64,000 nucleotides of DNA from Erythrobacter sp. Alg231-14 (GTDB taxonomy: Bacteria > Pseudomonadota > Alphaproteobacteria > Sphingomonadales > Sphingomonadaceae). Position numbers and translations under genes: made by a program. Below, one piece after another: positions 62,924-64,000 of the stretch (its first letter is position 1; every line of letters begins with the position of its first letter). The stretch is from the NCBI RefSeq assembly GCF_900149685.1, contig NZ_LT702999.1, positions 1,674,001 through 1,738,000 on the forward strand, in the 5' to 3' direction. Below the pieces are notes generated by a model that saw nothing but the letters and a program-made list of their open reading frames with translations, was not told the origin of the DNA and searched no databases.

Positions 62924-63346
62924 TTAACCGCCCTGGCAACTGCCCGTGCGGCGAGCTTCGGCAGCAACCTGGAATGGCAATCCGGTCGCTATTCCTTGGC
63001 TTTCGATCTGGACCAATGATCCCGTTTCTTTGCGAATATCAGTGCGGCCATAGCCATTGCCAGGACAGGTATATTGAACTGTCACACGATTGCTTGCGTC
63101 CTCCACGACGAACCGACTGCACCCCGTTTCAACATGGCGGAGTTGAATCAGCTCTTGGCCTGAGCGAACACAGATCTTCTGATCCTCTGAACCGTCCCGG
63201 TATTTGATGGTCCACTCACCTTTCACAAGGCCGCTCAGCATGGACAGACCATCGGATTGCGCTGCGGCGGGCAATGCGATTCCCAAGGCAATCATACCTA
63301 TGGCGGCTGTGAGGCCAATTGGGGAGATTTTCGCACGTTTCGTCAT
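62924..63346 (-). CDS. Secreted DUF3617-like protein
   Basis: 140 residues. A Sec signal peptide (IGMIALGIALPAAAQS) ends near residue 30. The mature part has GEWTIKYRDGSEDQKICVRSGQELIQLRHVETGC and QYTCPGNGYGRTDIRKETGSLVQIESQGI, the pattern of the DUF3617 family, with paired cysteines probably forming disulfides in the periplasm. Function unknown. It is upstream of queC but separated by 50 bases. Confidence 0.83.
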   Translation of the reverse strand: MTKRAKISPIGLTAAIGMIALGIALPAAAQSDGLSMLSGLVKGEWTIKYRDGSEDQKICVRSGQELIQLRHVETGCSRFVVEDASNRVTVQYTCPGNGYGRTDIRKETGSLVQIESQGIATGLPFQVAAEARRTGSCQGG

Positions 63347-63431
63347 GGTGTTGCTTTCAATGAAACCTTTCGCAATATTGTGGCAATTCTACCAATTGCG
63401 CGATGAGCCGTTTCTGAACGACGACTAAGCG

Positions 63432-64000
63432 TTAAAGCGCGAGGTCAAAAGTCTTTGCACAGAAGGCGCAATCGACCGAGATTTGCCCATCATCGCCGCG
63501 CATCTCGTCGCGTTCACTTTCTGGGAAGCGCGATACGACCGAAGTGTAGTAATCGACATCGCATCGGCATCCACGCGATAGTTCTGCCCCCGGCTGGATC
63601 CGCACTTCTTTCTCTTCGTGGAACAAGCGCCAAGCAATAGCCTCCAACGACAGGTCAGGGTCCAACAACTCATCGTGGCCGATGGAGTTGGTCATGGCGG
63701 CCACATGTTCCCAATCGGGATGCTCCATGCGTACATGCAGCCGTTCTCGACCTTCCTCGCCATCAGGTAGATGCTGGATCAAAAGCCCGGCAGCAACCCG
63801 CTCCGCCCCGTTTGATCGGCTAGCCATTCGGATCATTGTGGGAACCTGTTCGGATTGACCAAAGTACGATTCGCAAGCCTCGGCGAGTGTTTCGCCCTCC
63901 AACGGGACAATCCCTTGATAGCGTTGCCCAGTTCCCGTCTCGAATGTAATCGCCAGAAACCCTTCTCCGAACAACGAAGTCAGCGAAGGGTTTGCTCCTA
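63432..64000 (-). CDS. hslO: Hsp33 redox-regulated chaperone (C-terminal part, runs off the window)
   Basis: The frame is open to the right edge, so the start is outside the window; about 189 codons are visible. The last residues of the N-terminal domain (LFGEGFLAITFETGTGQRYQGIVPLEGETLAEACESYFGQSEQVPT) and the zinc domain are present, with CRC and CAFC cysteine pairs (GCRCDVDYY and VDCAFCAKTF). Oxidation of these cysteines releases zinc and activates the chaperone in the cytoplasm. Confidence 0.95.
   Translation of the reverse strand, partial: GANPSLTSLFGEGFLAITFETGTGQRYQGIVPLEGETLAEACESYFGQSEQVPTMIRMASRSNGAERVAAGLLIQHLPDGEEGRERLHVRMEHPDWEHVAAMTNSIGHDELLDPDLSLEAIAWRLFHEEKEVRIQPGAELSRGCRCDVDYYTSVVSRFPESERDEMRGDDGQISVDCAFCAKTFDLAL

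Overview
The window is chromosomal DNA of an alphaproteobacterium, most likely Sphingomonadales and probably Erythrobacteraceae. The evidence is a set of characteristic genes together: CtrA and DivK, a serine palmitoyltransferase with its own acyl carrier protein (sphingolipid synthesis), a bacterial CDC48-type AAA ATPase, a DksA that has lost most zinc cysteines, a fused malic enzyme/phosphotransacetylase, DUF4167, DUF3572 and DUF6127 proteins, and a gene transfer agent (GTA) cluster. No rRNA, tRNA, CRISPR array or insertion sequence was recognised.

Layout. 1-12 kb: polA converges on a CDC48-like ATPase; then a short-chain acyl-CoA block (scoA, an intervening lipoprotein/HAD gene, scoB, a CaiB-type CoA-transferase), a GbsR/MarR-type regulator with a perfect 20-bp palindrome before it and a related site before a small membrane protein, and metK. 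12-25 kb: lnt, DUF4167, hisS-prfA-prmC, ppa, lptB-rpoN, ctrA, an MscS channel and trmB. 25-37 kb: maeB, mutS, 3-hydroxyacyl-CoA dehydrogenase, a PduO-type cobalamin adenosyltransferase, a HIG1-type membrane protein, gluQ, an HNH nuclease, a peptide-type solute-binding lipoprotein, PilZ and DksA proteins. 37-44 kb: a Sel1 protein, a five-gene minus-strand operon joined by 4-bp overlaps, divK, an orphan Pycsar-effector-type membrane protein, the sphingolipid acp-spt pair and a YqaA/DedA membrane protein.

44.6-58.8 kb holds a complete-looking GTA structural cluster in canonical order: small and large terminase, portal, DUF6127, prohead protease, capsid, connector, DUF3168 protein, major tail protein, tail chaperones, tape measure, distal tail, hub, NlpC/P60 peptidase, baseplate/fibre protein, DUF2793. 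It departs from the Rhodobacter GTA: gene 12 is a 773-residue protein with about 560 residues placed before the DUF2460 domain, gene 15 is roughly half-length and shows no TIM-barrel block, no gene-7-type stopper is recognisable, and terminator-like hairpins precede terS, separate protease from capsid, and follow the capsid gene. Coding is intact and base use resembles the flanks, as expected of a domesticated particle.

58.8-64 kb: an OmpA-family protein with 33 consecutive prolines, an MFS transporter, queC, a DUF3617-like secreted protein, and hslO (Hsp33) running off the right edge.

The most interesting non-coding signals are a small RNA candidate near 5.6 kb, paired operators near 9.8 and 10.5 kb, mutually exclusive hairpins in the metK leader and near 37.35 kb, and the GTA leader.
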